A stretch of DNA of 64,000 nt, taken from NCBI RefSeq assembly GCF_900106775.1, contig NZ_FNNQ01000002.1, positions 62,001 through 126,000 on the forward strand, in the 5' to 3' direction. The translations under genes and the position numbers were made by a program. The stretch comes from Marininema mesophilum. Its GTDB lineage: Bacteria > Bacillota > Bacilli > Thermoactinomycetales > DSM-45169. Of the stretch, positions 54,300 through 63,957 are shown piece after piece; the stretch's first letter is position 1, and each line of letters begins with the position of its first letter. The notes under the pieces are model-generated. The model searched no databases. It saw nothing but the letters and a program-made list of their open reading frames with translations, and was not told where the DNA came from.

Positions 54300-54746
54300 T
54301 TGGCTCAGAACGATACTTATTATCTGATTCGTTCGGATATGTTACCTGAAGCGGTACAAAAAACGGTAGAAGCAAAGGAGTTACTTGCTTCTGGAGCTGT
54401 GCAAACGGTTCAGGATGCAGTGGAGCAAGTAGGTATGAGTCGTAGCTCCTTTTATAAATACAAGGACGCGGTTTACCCATTTAACGCTTTGATGAAAGAG
54501 AAGATCATTACAGTCTCTCTCAGCTTGGAGCATCGATCGGGTGTTTTATCAGGGATTCTCTCCTACCTCACCTTACAACGCGGAAATGTATTGACTATTA
54601 ATCAGACGATTCCCTTGCAAGGGATGGCGGGTGTGACGATGTCTCTCGATACAGCCCAAATAAATGCGGATGTAACAGCCTTAGTAGAAGGTATCCAAGA
54701 ATTAGATGGGGTTCACCGAGCGTCGATCGTGGCGCGTGGAGAGTAA
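54300..54746 (+). CDS. pheB: ACT-domain protein PheB
   Basis: A 148-residue protein: a short helix-turn-helix-like N-terminus (VQDAVEQVGMSRSSFYKYKD) and a C-terminal ACT domain, probably binding an amino acid. It precedes amino-acid genes in many Bacillales and follows obg in B. subtilis. Its role is not proven. TTG 54300 follows AAAAGGAGG. Confidence 0.9.
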   Translation: MAQNDTYYLIRSDMLPEAVQKTVEAKELLASGAVQTVQDAVEQVGMSRSSFYKYKDAVYPFNALMKEKIITVSLSLEHRSGVLSGILSYLTLQRGNVLTINQTIPLQGMAGVTMSLDTAQINADVTALVEGIQELDGVHRASIVARGE

Positions 54747-54770
54747 AGAGCAGAGAGGGAGTGGGAAGAG

Positions 54771-56069
54771 ATGCAACAAAAGGATGTTGTTCGTGTAGGG
54801 TTGATGGGACTTGGAACAGTAGGATCTGGGGTTGTTCGTTTGGTAGAAGACCACAGGGATGATTTAGAAAAACAAACCGGGCAACGGATTGAGATTACCA
54901 AGGTGCTTGTACAGGATGCCAGTAAAGAACGATCCGTACAGTTGCAAGAGTTGTTGACAGATGATCCAGCACAAATTTTGGAGAATGATGAGATCGATGT
55001 TGTCGTTGAAGTGATGGGAGGGATTGACCTTACCCGGGAGTATATTTTGCGCGCATTGGAACGTGGTAAAGATGTGATTACTGCCAATAAAGACTTGATC
55101 GCCCTACATGGTGGGGAGATTCTTTCCGTAGCGGCTGAAAAGCAATGCGATGTCTTTTATGAAGCAAGTGTCGCAGGTGGTATCCCTATTTTGCGGGCAT
55201 TGGTAGAGGGATTTTCCTCGGATCGGATCACGAAGATGGTTGGAATCGTCAATGGGACGACCAATTACATCCTGACAGAGATGGAGCGAGAAGGGGCATT
55301 GTTTGAGGAAGCCTTAAGTCAGGCCCAAGACCTTGGTTATGCTGAGGCGGACCCTACTTCAGATGTGGATGGTCTTGATGCGGCGCGGAAGATGGCAATC
55401 TTAGCAACCTTAGGCTTTCATATCGATATGCCCCTATCCGGTGTAGCGGTCAAGGGGATCGCTGATGTAACCCAGGAAGATGTAAGTTTTGCACATCAAT
55501 TGGGTTATCGGATTAAATTGGTTGGTATCGCGCAAAGGGATAACGGGAAAGTAGAAGTAAGTGTACAACCTGTACTCTTGCCGCTCAGTCACCCTCTTTC
55601 TTCGGTCGATGGTGTTTTTAATGCTGTGACAGTATATGGGGAGGCTGTAGGGGAGACGATGTTTTATGGCCCCGGAGCGGGTGCGATGCCTACTGCAACG
55701 GCAGTAGTCTCGGATTTGGTAACTGTAGTGAAGAATCGACGTCTTGGGGTAAACGGAAGGGGAACCGTAGCTCCCTATCAAGAATGCAATTTGAAATCCC
55801 CTGGAGAGATTCGTTCTAAACATTTTTTGCGCTTGCATGTACTGGATGAAGCAGGAGTGTTAGCCAAACTAACCATGATTTTTGCCAATGAAAATGTTAG
55901 TCTCGAAAAGGTACTTCAACTTCCCTATAGAGGAAACGGGGCGGAGATTATCCTGATCACTCATTTAGCTAGTCGTCACCAATTGGAACGTATACAAGGT
56001 AAGGCTTCCTCTTTGGAAGCTGTTCAGTCAATCCAAAGCTATTATCGTGTCGAGGGAGGAAGCGAGTAA
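54771..56069 (+). CDS. hom: Homoserine dehydrogenase
   Basis: Reduces aspartate semialdehyde to homoserine. The 432-residue protein has the NAD(P) motif GLMGLGTVGSGVV, the catalytic region GIVNGTTNYILTEM and DPTSDVDGLDAARK, and a C-terminal ACT domain for feedback. It overlaps thrC (TAATG). Confidence 0.96.
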   Translation: MQQKDVVRVGLMGLGTVGSGVVRLVEDHRDDLEKQTGQRIEITKVLVQDASKERSVQLQELLTDDPAQILENDEIDVVVEVMGGIDLTREYILRALERGKDVITANKDLIALHGGEILSVAAEKQCDVFYEASVAGGIPILRALVEGFSSDRITKMVGIVNGTTNYILTEMEREGALFEEALSQAQDLGYAEADPTSDVDGLDAARKMAILATLGFHIDMPLSGVAVKGIADVTQEDVSFAHQLGYRIKLVGIAQRDNGKVEVSVQPVLLPLSHPLSSVDGVFNAVTVYGEAVGETMFYGPGAGAMPTATAVVSDLVTVVKNRRLGVNGRGTVAPYQECNLKSPGEIRSKHFLRLHVLDEAGVLAKLTMIFANENVSLEKVLQLPYRGNGAEIILITHLASRHQLERIQGKASSLEAVQSIQSYYRVEGGSE

Positions 56070-57145
56070 TGAAAGAAGGAATTATCGCCCGATATGGTTC
56101 ATTTTTGCCGGTAACAGAAAAGACCCCTGCTCTAACCTTACACGAAGGAAATACGCCACTAATCCATGCTTCTCATTTGTCTGAAAAATGGGGGATTGAC
56201 CTTCATTTAAAAGTGGAGGGATTTAATCCAACAGGCTCTTTTAAGGACCGTGGGATGGTGTTAGCCATTGCAAAGGCGGTAGAAGAGGGGAGCCGTGCGG
56301 TGATTTGTGCATCTACTGGGAATACCTCAGCCTCTGCGGCGGCCTTTGCTACACGGATGGGAATTCGTTGTATCGTTGTTGTACCCGATGGCCATGTAGC
56401 TTTAGGAAAGCTCTCTCAGGCAGTAGTACACGGTGCCGAAGTATTAGCGGTAGAGGGAAATTTTGATCAGGCCTTAGAAATCGTGCGCCAGATCGCTGAG
56501 GATTCCGATGTCACCCTGGTGAACTCGGTTAATCCTTACCGGATTGAAGGGCAAAAGACAGCGGCCTTTGAAGTATGTGATCGATTGGGCGATGCCCCTG
56601 ATATCTTGGCGATTCCGGTAGGAAATGCGGGGAACATTTCAGCCTATTGGAAAGGGTTTAAGGAATATCATGAACAAGGTATTAGCTCCCGTCTTCCTCG
56701 TATGTGTGGATTTGAGGCAGAGGGGGCAGCGGCCATTGTACGAGGAGAACGGGTGGAGCACCCTGAGACAGTGGCGACTGCGATACGGATAGGAAACCCT
56801 GCTAGTTGGGAGACGGCAGTGAATGCCGCTAAGGAATCGGGTGGCTTAATCGATAGTGTAACGGATGAGGAAATCTTAGAAGCATATCGGGAGTTAGCCG
56901 GTAACGAAGGTGTATTTTGCGAACCAGCCTCTGCGGCTTCGGTGGCGGGTTTAAAGAAGCACATTCAGAAAGGGGATATCCCTACTGGGGCACAGGTAGT
57001 TTGTGTTTTAACGGGCAACGGATTGAAAGACCCCTCCACTGCTATGGAGGCAATAGAAATCAAGCCGAAAAAGATCCCCTGTGATAAAGACGCTGTCTTA
57101 AAGGCGGTGCAAGGCGAAGGAGAGAGGGCCTATGAGGGAGTTTGA
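56069..57145 (+). CDS. thrC: Threonine synthase
   Basis: PLP enzyme of 358 residues that makes threonine from phosphohomoserine. The PLP lysine is in NPTGSFKDRGM and the phosphate loop is PVGNAGNISAYW. It overlaps thrB by 14 bases. Confidence 0.96.
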   Translation: MKEGIIARYGSFLPVTEKTPALTLHEGNTPLIHASHLSEKWGIDLHLKVEGFNPTGSFKDRGMVLAIAKAVEEGSRAVICASTGNTSASAAAFATRMGIRCIVVVPDGHVALGKLSQAVVHGAEVLAVEGNFDQALEIVRQIAEDSDVTLVNSVNPYRIEGQKTAAFEVCDRLGDAPDILAIPVGNAGNISAYWKGFKEYHEQGISSRLPRMCGFEAEGAAAIVRGERVEHPETVATAIRIGNPASWETAVNAAKESGGLIDSVTDEEILEAYRELAGNEGVFCEPASAASVAGLKKHIQKGDIPTGAQVVCVLTGNGLKDPSTAMEAIEIKPKKIPCDKDAVLKAVQGEGERAYEGV

Positions 57146-58088
57146 ACCCTTTGAGGTAAAAGTACCAGGCAGTACGGCTAATCTCGGCTCTGGATTTGAC
57201 TCGATAGGCCTTGCGCTAAATCGTTTTCTCTATCTACGTGTAGAGCCCTCAGACGAATTACAGTTCCACGCTGTTGGGAATGAGTTAGCTAGGTTGAACC
57301 AGAGCGAGGAGAATCTCATTTTTCGGGTGATGGAGCCATTGTTTCACCAGGCGGGAAAATCCTTTTCTTCAATGCGCATCGAAGTGGAAAGTGAGATTCC
57401 GCTAGCGAGAGGACTTGGATCAAGTGCTTCGGCGATTGTCGGTAGTCTGATGGCGGCTAATCATCTCCTGGACAATCCTTTTTCCAAGGATGAGCTTTTT
57501 CAATTGGCAACGAAATGGGAAGGTCACCCGGACAACGTTGGGGCCTCTCTTTATGGCGGGGTAGTCATCGCTTCCTGGGATGGTGAGAAAGCCCATTGTG
57601 TAAAGGCACAAGCTCCCCCTTTTCCTATCCTAGTAGCAATCCCTGATACTTCTCTAGCTACTTCCCGTGCTCGGGAAGTTCTCCCTGACCATATGGAACA
57701 CGCTGATGCAGTTTTAGCAAGCAGTCGGGCCAATTTACTCACAGCGGCGATGTTGACGGGAGATCGTGAGGCGTTACGAGTAGGGATGCAGGACCGATTT
57801 CATCAACCTTACCGGCTCTCCTTGATACCTGGCTTAGAGGAATTGATCAGCGAGGCACCCAATCAGGGAGCGATTGGTGTGGCGTTATCAGGCGCTGGTC
57901 CTACGGTGATTGCTTTTACAGAGGATGAAGAAAAGACATTCCACTATATGGAAAGTGTATTTCGTAAGAATAGTACCTCCGTACGGATTCTTCGCCTTGA
58001 TTCATGCTCAGAGGGAGTCACTCTTCATTTGACAAAGGATGTAGCTCCTAGTAAAGTGGTGGGAAAAATAAAAGGAGAGAATCGATGA
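57132..58088 (+). CDS. thrB: Homoserine kinase
   Basis: GHMP-family kinase of 318 residues that phosphorylates homoserine. The motifs are VPGSTANLGSGFDSIGLAL, the ATP loop EIPLARGLGSSASAIVG, and GVALSGAGPTVIAF. It overlaps both neighbours. Confidence 0.96.
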   Translation: MREFEPFEVKVPGSTANLGSGFDSIGLALNRFLYLRVEPSDELQFHAVGNELARLNQSEENLIFRVMEPLFHQAGKSFSSMRIEVESEIPLARGLGSSASAIVGSLMAANHLLDNPFSKDELFQLATKWEGHPDNVGASLYGGVVIASWDGEKAHCVKAQAPPFPILVAIPDTSLATSRAREVLPDHMEHADAVLASSRANLLTAAMLTGDREALRVGMQDRFHQPYRLSLIPGLEELISEAPNQGAIGVALSGAGPTVIAFTEDEEKTFHYMESVFRKNSTSVRILRLDSCSEGVTLHLTKDVAPSKVVGKIKGENR

Positions 58089-58954
58089 ACGAGTCGGTCG
58101 CTTATCTAGGCCCACGTGGAACATTTACCTACGAGGCGGCAAGGTCCCTATTTCCTGAGGAGGGTTATCAACTTGTCCCTTGTGATTCAATCCCTGATGT
58201 TTTAACAGCAGTGGATCAGGGGGAATTTTTATACGGTGTTGTTCCAGTGGAAAATGCGATTGAAGGGTCGGTCACTCTTACCCTCGATTGGTTGGTACAC
58301 CATGTACAGGTGCCGATCACCGGGGAATTGGTTTATCCGATTGCCCAGCATCTGATGATCCACCCCAATCAGCGGGAGTTACCTCTTACCGAGGTGAAAC
58401 GTATCCTTTCACACCCTCAGGCAGTAGCACAATGTAGCGGTTTTTTGCGAGAGCATCTACCAAATGCTACCATCACCTATGTCGATAGTACCGCAGATGC
58501 GGCACGGAAGGTACGGGATCATGCTGACGAATCCTGGGTAGCAATCGGTAGCTCAACGGCCCATCAACTCTATGGGTTAGAAATGGTTGCTGAATCGATT
58601 CAGGATTATCATAATAATTTTACTCGATTTATTGCAGTGGGAAAGTCTTGGACGCACCCTCACAGTTCTTGGGAACATCAGAAAACAAGCATACTCGTCT
58701 CTCTCCCTTCTGATTATCCAGGGGCTCTACATCAGGTGCTTCAATCCTTTGTAAAGGAAAAGATCAACTTATCCCGTATCGAGTCACGACCGACAAAGAA
58801 AAAATTAGGCACCTACTATTTTTTTATTGATATAGAAGAAGGAAATCATCCTCGGATGAAAAAAGCAATTGCCGATGTAGAAAGCTGGGGCTGTCAGGTA
58901 CGTCAGATGGGTTCCTACCCTTGTTATGATTATCGAAAAATTAAGGGTTCCTAG
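58085..58954 (+). CDS. pheA: Prephenate dehydratase
   Basis: Converts prephenate to phenylpyruvate for phenylalanine. The 289-residue protein has LGPRGTFTYEAA at the N-terminus, the catalytic TRF stretch (HNNFTRFIAVG) and a C-terminal ACT domain with ESRP (RIESRPTKK). It overlaps thrB by 4 bases and ends the operon. Confidence 0.95.
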   Translation: MNESVAYLGPRGTFTYEAARSLFPEEGYQLVPCDSIPDVLTAVDQGEFLYGVVPVENAIEGSVTLTLDWLVHHVQVPITGELVYPIAQHLMIHPNQRELPLTEVKRILSHPQAVAQCSGFLREHLPNATITYVDSTADAARKVRDHADESWVAIGSSTAHQLYGLEMVAESIQDYHNNFTRFIAVGKSWTHPHSSWEHQKTSILVSLPSDYPGALHQVLQSFVKEKINLSRIESRPTKKKLGTYYFFIDIEEGNHPRMKKAIADVESWGCQVRQMGSYPCYDYRKIKGS

Positions 58955-58955
58955 G

Positions 58956-58985
58956 TTGACAAAGAAAGTACCGAGGGCCTATAAT
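58956..58985 (+). promoter_or_regulatory. ilvE: SigA promoter of ilvE
   Basis: TTGACA (58956-58961) and TATAAT (58980-58985), 18-base spacer: both hexamers are consensus. Confidence 0.8.
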
Positions 58986-59017
58986 CGTCGTTAAATCAAT
59001 AGTGCGCAATTTTGCAT

Positions 59018-59175
59018 GATCAGGAGGGCATCTAGGGTTCCGCTCTATTATGTTAGAGGCCTGGTCCAAGTGGTGCCGCACTGAAAACAGTGTACACCGT
59101 GGGGAAAAAAGCCTCATGCGGCAGGTTCTGATTTTTTTATTTCAGACTGCGCTTGAAGGCTTTTCATTTTATCTA
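59018..59175 (+). promoter_or_regulatory. ykkC-family riboswitch, probably ppGpp-sensing (subtype 2a)
   Basis: The conserved ykkC blocks are present in order: TCTAGGGTTCCG (59031-59042), CTGGTCCAAGTGGTGCCGCA (59061-59080), ACACCG near 59095 and the GGGGAAAAAAGCC block at 59101-59113, then GCGGCAGGTT. The 3' block can instead pair in a long terminator: AAAAGCCT with AGGCTTTT, inner GCG-CAG-T-CTGA with TCAG-A-CTGCGC, and a T-rich tail to about 59175. Known: subtype 2a binds ppGpp and activates branched-chain amino acid genes; subtype 2b binds PRPP and precedes purine genes; subtype 1 binds guanidine. With ilvE downstream, ppGpp is the best guess; it would be an ON switch. Confidence 0.8.
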
Positions 59176-59201
59176 TCAAATGGGAATAGGGGTGCAATCC
59201 G

Positions 59202-60158
59202 ATGGAAGAACAACGTTGGGTGTATATGAATGGAGATTATGTGAAGAAAGAAGAAGCCACGGTGTCCATTTTTGATCATGGCTTTCTATATGGAGATGGC
59301 ATTTTTGAAGGTATCCGAGCCTATGAGGGAAATGTATTCCGGCTGCGGGATCATCTCAAAAGACTGTATGAATCGGCCCATTCCATTCTCTTGGAAATCC
59401 CATACACGATAGAAGAAATGGAAGAGCTAGTTCTACAGGCAGTTCGTAAGAATGACTTGAAAAATGCCTATATCCGGCTTGTTGTCTCGCGTGGAAAAGG
59501 AGATCTCTCCTTAAATCCCGCTACGTGTAAAGAGCCACAGGTGATCATTATTGTTGATCAAGTAGCGATGTTTCCTCAGCGAATGTATGATGAAGGGGTA
59601 TCCATCATGACCGTACCCACACGGCGGAATGTACCGGATGCTTTAAATCCCAAGATCAAATCGCTTAACTATTTGAATAATATTTTGGTGAAGTTAGAAG
59701 CTAACCAAGCGGGTGTAGGGGAAGCATTGATGCTAAACCAAGCAGGGTATGTTGCTGAGGGATCGGGCGATAACATTTTTATTATCAAAAAGGGCACTCT
59801 CTACACACCTCCAGGCTATATCGGAGCATTAGAGGGGATTACTCGCCAGGCCATTATCGATTTATGTGATCGCCATGGCTATACAGTAAAAGAAGAACCC
59901 TTTACCCGCCACGATGTATATGTAGCGGATGAGGTATTCCTCACAGGTACGGCTGCAGAGGTAATCGCCGTGGTAAAAGTAGATGGACGTGTTGTTGGAG
60001 ACGGGAAACCAGGCCCAATTACTAATCATCTCTTGGAGGAGTTCCGTGGACTGGTTACTGTGGATGGCAGCCAAGCATATCCAGAAGATACGGAAGAACC
60101 AAAACTAACGGCTGTAGAGAAGCAGGCTAAGGCTGCAACTGCTGGGCATGCTGGATAA
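59202..60158 (+). CDS. ilvE: Branched-chain amino acid aminotransferase
   Basis: Class IV PLP aminotransferase of 318 residues. The PLP lysine is in PKIKSLNYLNN; YGDGIFEGIRAY and EGSGDNIFII are family hallmarks. It makes valine, leucine and isoleucine from their keto acids. A polar tail of about 25 residues follows the fold. It stands alone behind the riboswitch and ahead of a terminator. Confidence 0.95.
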   Translation: MEEQRWVYMNGDYVKKEEATVSIFDHGFLYGDGIFEGIRAYEGNVFRLRDHLKRLYESAHSILLEIPYTIEEMEELVLQAVRKNDLKNAYIRLVVSRGKGDLSLNPATCKEPQVIIIVDQVAMFPQRMYDEGVSIMTVPTRRNVPDALNPKIKSLNYLNNILVKLEANQAGVGEALMLNQAGYVAEGSGDNIFIIKKGTLYTPPGYIGALEGITRQAIIDLCDRHGYTVKEEPFTRHDVYVADEVFLTGTAAEVIAVVKVDGRVVGDGKPGPITNHLLEEFRGLVTVDGSQAYPEDTEEPKLTAVEKQAKAATAGHAG

Positions 60159-60171
60159 AAGAATTATGATA

Positions 60172-60208
60172 AAAGACAAGGAGTTGGATATTCTCCTTGT
60201 CTTTTTTT
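60172..60208 (+). terminator. Terminator after ilvE
   Basis: AAAGACAAGGAG / CTCCTTGTCTTT stem and a run of seven T. Confidence 0.9.
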
Positions 60209-60289
60209 ATTTAATTGGTTAGTATAAAATAAGATTTTCAGAGTTATTTTAATCGGTGTCTGTTTGGAGTTAAAGGAAATGGGGGGAGA

Positions 60290-61273
60290 GTGTTGATTAT
60301 TGCTCCAAAACTAGCTCCAGGAGATGAAGTTCGTGTTGTCGCTCCATCCAGAAGTTTAGGAATTATCGCACAAGATGTACGAGAAATTGCCCGGCATCGT
60401 TTAGAGCATCTAGGCTTAAGGGTTACTTTTTCGGATCATGTTGAGGAGATGGATGAATTTCATTCTTCCTCCGTGAGAAGCCGTTTGCAGGATCTACATG
60501 AAGCCTTTGCTGATCCGAATGTAAAGGGTATTCTTACAGTGATTGGAGGGTTTAATTCTAATCAACTACTGTCAGGCTTGGATTTTTCGTTGATTCGAAA
60601 AAACCCCAAAATTTTTTGTGGCTATTCAGATACCACCGCTTTACAGAATGCCATCTTGGCAAAGGCAGGTGTCGTTACCTATAGTGGTCCTGCTTTTTCT
60701 AGCTTTGGTATGAAAAAAGGGTTCGATTACACCCTGGCGTATTTTTGTAAATGTGTCATGGAAACCGCTCCATTTTCGATCGAAGAAGCACCTACTTGGA
60801 GTGATGATGAATGGTATCTTGATCAAAAGAATCGTCAATTTGATCCAACGACTGGTTGGCTTTCGCTTTCCCCTGGAGAAGCGCAAGGGAGAATTGTTGG
60901 TGGGAACTTATGTACACTAAATCTCCTTTTGGGTACAGAATATATGCCCGATTTGCGCAATACCATCTTATTTTTAGAAGATGATTACCTTTCCAGCCCA
61001 GAAATATGGGATCGTAACCTACAAGCGTTACTTCACCAACCCAGTTTTAATAAGGTAAGGGGGGTAGTCATCGGACGATTTCAACGAGAGAGTCAAATGA
61101 GCCATGAATTTTTAAAGAAAATCCACAACACAAAGCCTGAACTACACCCTATTCCTGTAGTGGCTAACGTCGACTTTGGCCATACGACCCCTTTCATTAC
61201 TTACCCCATCGGAGGGGTAGCCCGGTTAACAGTGACCGAAGAGGGTGCTCAAGTCATTATCGATGAGCATTGA
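60290..61273 (+). CDS. S66-family LD-carboxypeptidase / MccF-like peptidase
   Basis: A 327-residue serine peptidase of family S66. The nucleophile serine is in CGYSDTTAL; GGFNSNQLL, GGNLCTLNLLLGTEY and LFLEDD are typical. Family members either trim peptidoglycan L,D-peptides or, like MccF, cleave microcin C-type peptides; the large inserted loop (SFGMKKGFDYTLAYF) leans to the MccF side. The start is GTG 60290 or the adjacent TTG 60293, behind GGGGGGAGA. Confidence 0.88.
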   Translation: MLIIAPKLAPGDEVRVVAPSRSLGIIAQDVREIARHRLEHLGLRVTFSDHVEEMDEFHSSSVRSRLQDLHEAFADPNVKGILTVIGGFNSNQLLSGLDFSLIRKNPKIFCGYSDTTALQNAILAKAGVVTYSGPAFSSFGMKKGFDYTLAYFCKCVMETAPFSIEEAPTWSDDEWYLDQKNRQFDPTTGWLSLSPGEAQGRIVGGNLCTLNLLLGTEYMPDLRNTILFLEDDYLSSPEIWDRNLQALLHQPSFNKVRGVVIGRFQRESQMSHEFLKKIHNTKPELHPIPVVANVDFGHTTPFITYPIGGVARLTVTEEGAQVIIDEH

Positions 61274-61308
61274 GTATAGAAAAGCCATTATTTCTATTAA
61301 TAAACAAT

Positions 61309-61374
61309 AAAAAATAGTTAACCCTGATTACACGGATCCATTGGAAAAGTGAGTCAGGTGTTAGCTATTTTTTA
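61309..61374. terminator. Bidirectional terminator
   Basis: AAAAAATAG / CTATTTTTT outer stem with further pairing inside (TTAAC, CTGA), between convergent genes. Confidence 0.6.
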
Positions 61375-61396
61375 TGTTGTCGAGCTAGGAATATTG

Positions 61397-63070
61397 TTAA
61401 TCAGCCATCCACTCTTTTACCAAATGAATGGCGTAATTTTTAGCTTGACTAAAGGTGATGTGAGCAGGCATGGGTGCTTCTCCTGGATCGACAAATACAT
61501 CCAAAATCACTGGTTTGCTAGCCGAGAATGCTTTAGGTAGGGCTGCGACTAGCTCATCCCGTGTATGTACTGTGATCCCGATTCCCCCACAATCCTCTGC
61601 AAAACGAGCAAAGTCTGGGTTGGTAAGATCTGTACCAAATTCTGCATTACCCATACTCTCTTGTTCGTATTTAATCATCGCGATTTTGGCATTGTTCAAC
61701 ACAATGACGACAAGGGGAAGTTGATACTTTACAGCCGTTACAAAGTCCGAGAGCGTCATCGCAAATCCTCCGTCACCCACGACGGCTACAACCTGGCGAT
61801 CGGGGTAGGCCAATTTGGCCGCGATGGCTCCAGGTAGACCGCAACCCAAGGTAGCCAGCCAGCTCGATGTGATGAATTGTTGCTGCGAAATACGGAAATT
61901 TCGTGCCATCCAGACGGTAACATTACCTACATCACAAGAGATGATCGCATTTGGCTCTAGAATATCCTGTAGAAGTACAGGAACAGTCTGGGGGCGCAAA
62001 GGTAGAAGCTCTTCCTGACCTTGTTGGGTCATCTTTGCATGCCAGTCCTTCATGCGACTTTGGCATTGTTTGAGAAATTCATCTTCGCCTCTTTCAATTA
62101 AACGCTCGTTTAACGTACGCAAAGTGAGTCCAGCATCCCCAGCGAGACCGACATCCACTGGATAACGTTTTCCAATTTGAGCAGGATTGATATCGATCTG
62201 GATGGTGTTAACTTTCTTTGGCAGGAAGCCGGTGAAAGGAAAAGAGGTGCCGATCATCAGCAGGGTATCTGCCTCTTTCATTGCATGATAAGCAGGTTTT
62301 GTGCCAAGGAGCCCAAGCCCCCCTAGGCAATAGGGGTGGTCATCTGGAATGGCTCCCTTTCCAGGAAGAGAGAGCACAATCGGTGCTTTTTGACTGAGAG
62401 CGAAGTTGAGAAGTTCCTCACGGGCACTATGGGTACCGCGTCCCGCCAAAATAACGGTGTTTCCTGGCTTGGCCAACAACTGAACAGCTTGATCCAGATT
62501 ATGAGGCTCGGCCATCGGAATGCTTTTTACAAGAATAGAATTGGTACGGCGTGCTTCTCGGTTTACCCGAAAGTGAGGGATGTCATCAGGGATGCTCAGA
62601 TGAGAGACACTATGATGGGTTAACGCCATGCGAATCGCTTGATTAGCCACAACGGGTAATTGTTCAGCAGACATTATGCGCTGATTATAGAGTGCGACGT
62701 CATCAAACAGGCGGTCAAGATTAACCTCTTGAAAGAAATCAGTACCAATTAAGTCACTCTCTACTTGCCCTGTAATGGCCAGGACGGGAGCACCATCTAA
62801 TTTTGCATCATAAAGGCCATTTAAGAGATGGATAGCTCCAGGCCCTGCAATGGCTAAACAGACGCCTAATTTACCTGTCAATTTTGCATAGGCGGCGGCA
62901 GCTAAAGCGCCAACTTCTTCGTGTCTGACTTGGATAAAACGGATTTTATCTTGTTTGCGGATAGGTTCCATCAACATATTAATGGAATCGCCGGGCATAC
63001 CAAAAATGTATTCCACTCCCCAGTCCGTGAGGATTTCGATTAATGCTTCACCGGCTGTTTGTTCAAACAT
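61397..63070 (-). CDS. Thiamine-diphosphate enzyme, pyruvate oxidase type (YdaP/PoxB-like)
   Basis: A 557-residue three-domain ThDP enzyme. The N-terminal glutamate that activates ThDP is in RHEEVGALAAAAYAKLTG, and the C-terminal ThDP site is GDGGFAMTLSDFVTAVKYQL to NN. It resembles B. subtilis YdaP and E. coli PoxB, which convert pyruvate to acetate and CO2. ATG 63070 follows AAGGAGGCACC; the frame is open to 63235 but that part is the divergent upstream region. Confidence 0.88.
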   Translation of the reverse strand: MFEQTAGEALIEILTDWGVEYIFGMPGDSINMLMEPIRKQDKIRFIQVRHEEVGALAAAAYAKLTGKLGVCLAIAGPGAIHLLNGLYDAKLDGAPVLAITGQVESDLIGTDFFQEVNLDRLFDDVALYNQRIMSAEQLPVVANQAIRMALTHHSVSHLSIPDDIPHFRVNREARRTNSILVKSIPMAEPHNLDQAVQLLAKPGNTVILAGRGTHSAREELLNFALSQKAPIVLSLPGKGAIPDDHPYCLGGLGLLGTKPAYHAMKEADTLLMIGTSFPFTGFLPKKVNTIQIDINPAQIGKRYPVDVGLAGDAGLTLRTLNERLIERGEDEFLKQCQSRMKDWHAKMTQQGQEELLPLRPQTVPVLLQDILEPNAIISCDVGNVTVWMARNFRISQQQFITSSWLATLGCGLPGAIAAKLAYPDRQVVAVVGDGGFAMTLSDFVTAVKYQLPLVVIVLNNAKIAMIKYEQESMGNAEFGTDLTNPDFARFAEDCGGIGITVHTRDELVAALPKAFSASKPVILDVFVDPGEAPMPAHITFSQAKNYAIHLVKEWMAD

Positions 63071-63220
63071 AGTGGTGCCTCCTTGTGAGAAATCTCCTTG
63101 ATGACTGAATCCAAAAGATCGGGTCATTTTGAGTATGTTCGGATCTATAGAGAAAGATGTGTTATGTATAAAGAAGATCCCGAGTTCGAATCCTATTTTG
63201 TAGTAGAGGGGTGCGTGTAC

Positions 63221-63952
63221 ATGGGAAAACGGCATATATGGGTGCTGGGGATCGGTTGTTTAATTTTCATTTTTACCACGGTTGCCAATGCACAAGGAGA
63301 TGGGCAAAAGAAAAACCGCTGGTACTATGAACGACGCGGGGACATTGTATGGGAGGTACCAAAGGCGGGAAAAAAAATTGCCCTTACCTTTGATGATGGC
63401 CCACATCCAGTTTATACACGTCGTATCCTAAAAACCTTAAAAAGGCATCATGTGAAAGCCACTTTTTTTGTTGTGGGTAAAAATGTAATAAGAGAACCTC
63501 AATTGACGCGCCGGATCCGTAAAGAAGGACACGAGTTAGCCAATCATACGTACAGCCATCCAGGGGTTAGACGTCTTTCTCTTCAAAAATTAAAAGAGGA
63601 GATTGAAAAAACACAAGCCGTGGTTTTTAAAAACACAGGTACGAAGACACATTTGATGAGATCACCTGGCGGTTATTATAATGACAAGATCATAAAAGTC
63701 GCTAAAAAAACAAAACATCAGATGATTCTCTGGTCCTGGGATCAAGATACACAGGATTACAGAAAGCGGAGTGTGATACGAATTGTCCGGCAGGTAATAT
63801 CTGGTGCCAGTAATGGGGACATCGTGCTATTCCATGATTCAGAACCGCGGGCGGCGGTGGCGTTGAACTATATTATCCCTATCTTGAAAAAGAAGGGATA
63901 TCGCTTTGTTTCAGTGTCAGAGTTGCTGCCGTTTAGCAAACATAAAAAATGA
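63221..63952 (+). CDS. Secreted polysaccharide deacetylase (NodB domain)
   Basis: A 243-residue exported enzyme. The signal peptide ends near VANAQG. The NodB domain has TFDDGPHP (metal Asp), the metal histidines in NHTYSHP, RSPGGYYND, and the late motif DIVLFHDS. It is likely to remove acetyl groups from peptidoglycan or another glycan. ATG 63221 is chosen for GAGGGGTG upstream and the signal peptide; the frame is open to 63098. Confidence 0.9.
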   Translation: MGKRHIWVLGIGCLIFIFTTVANAQGDGQKKNRWYYERRGDIVWEVPKAGKKIALTFDDGPHPVYTRRILKTLKRHHVKATFFVVGKNVIREPQLTRRIRKEGHELANHTYSHPGVRRLSLQKLKEEIEKTQAVVFKNTGTKTHLMRSPGGYYNDKIIKVAKKTKHQMILWSWDQDTQDYRKRSVIRIVRQVISGASNGDIVLFHDSEPRAAVALNYIIPILKKKGYRFVSVSELLPFSKHKK

Positions 63953-63957
63953 TGAGA

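Noticed and set aside
61397..63235. Longer form of the pyruvate-oxidase-like protein starting at 63235
   Set aside because: The extra 55 residues are not part of the family fold, and ATG 63070 has a strong ribosome site.
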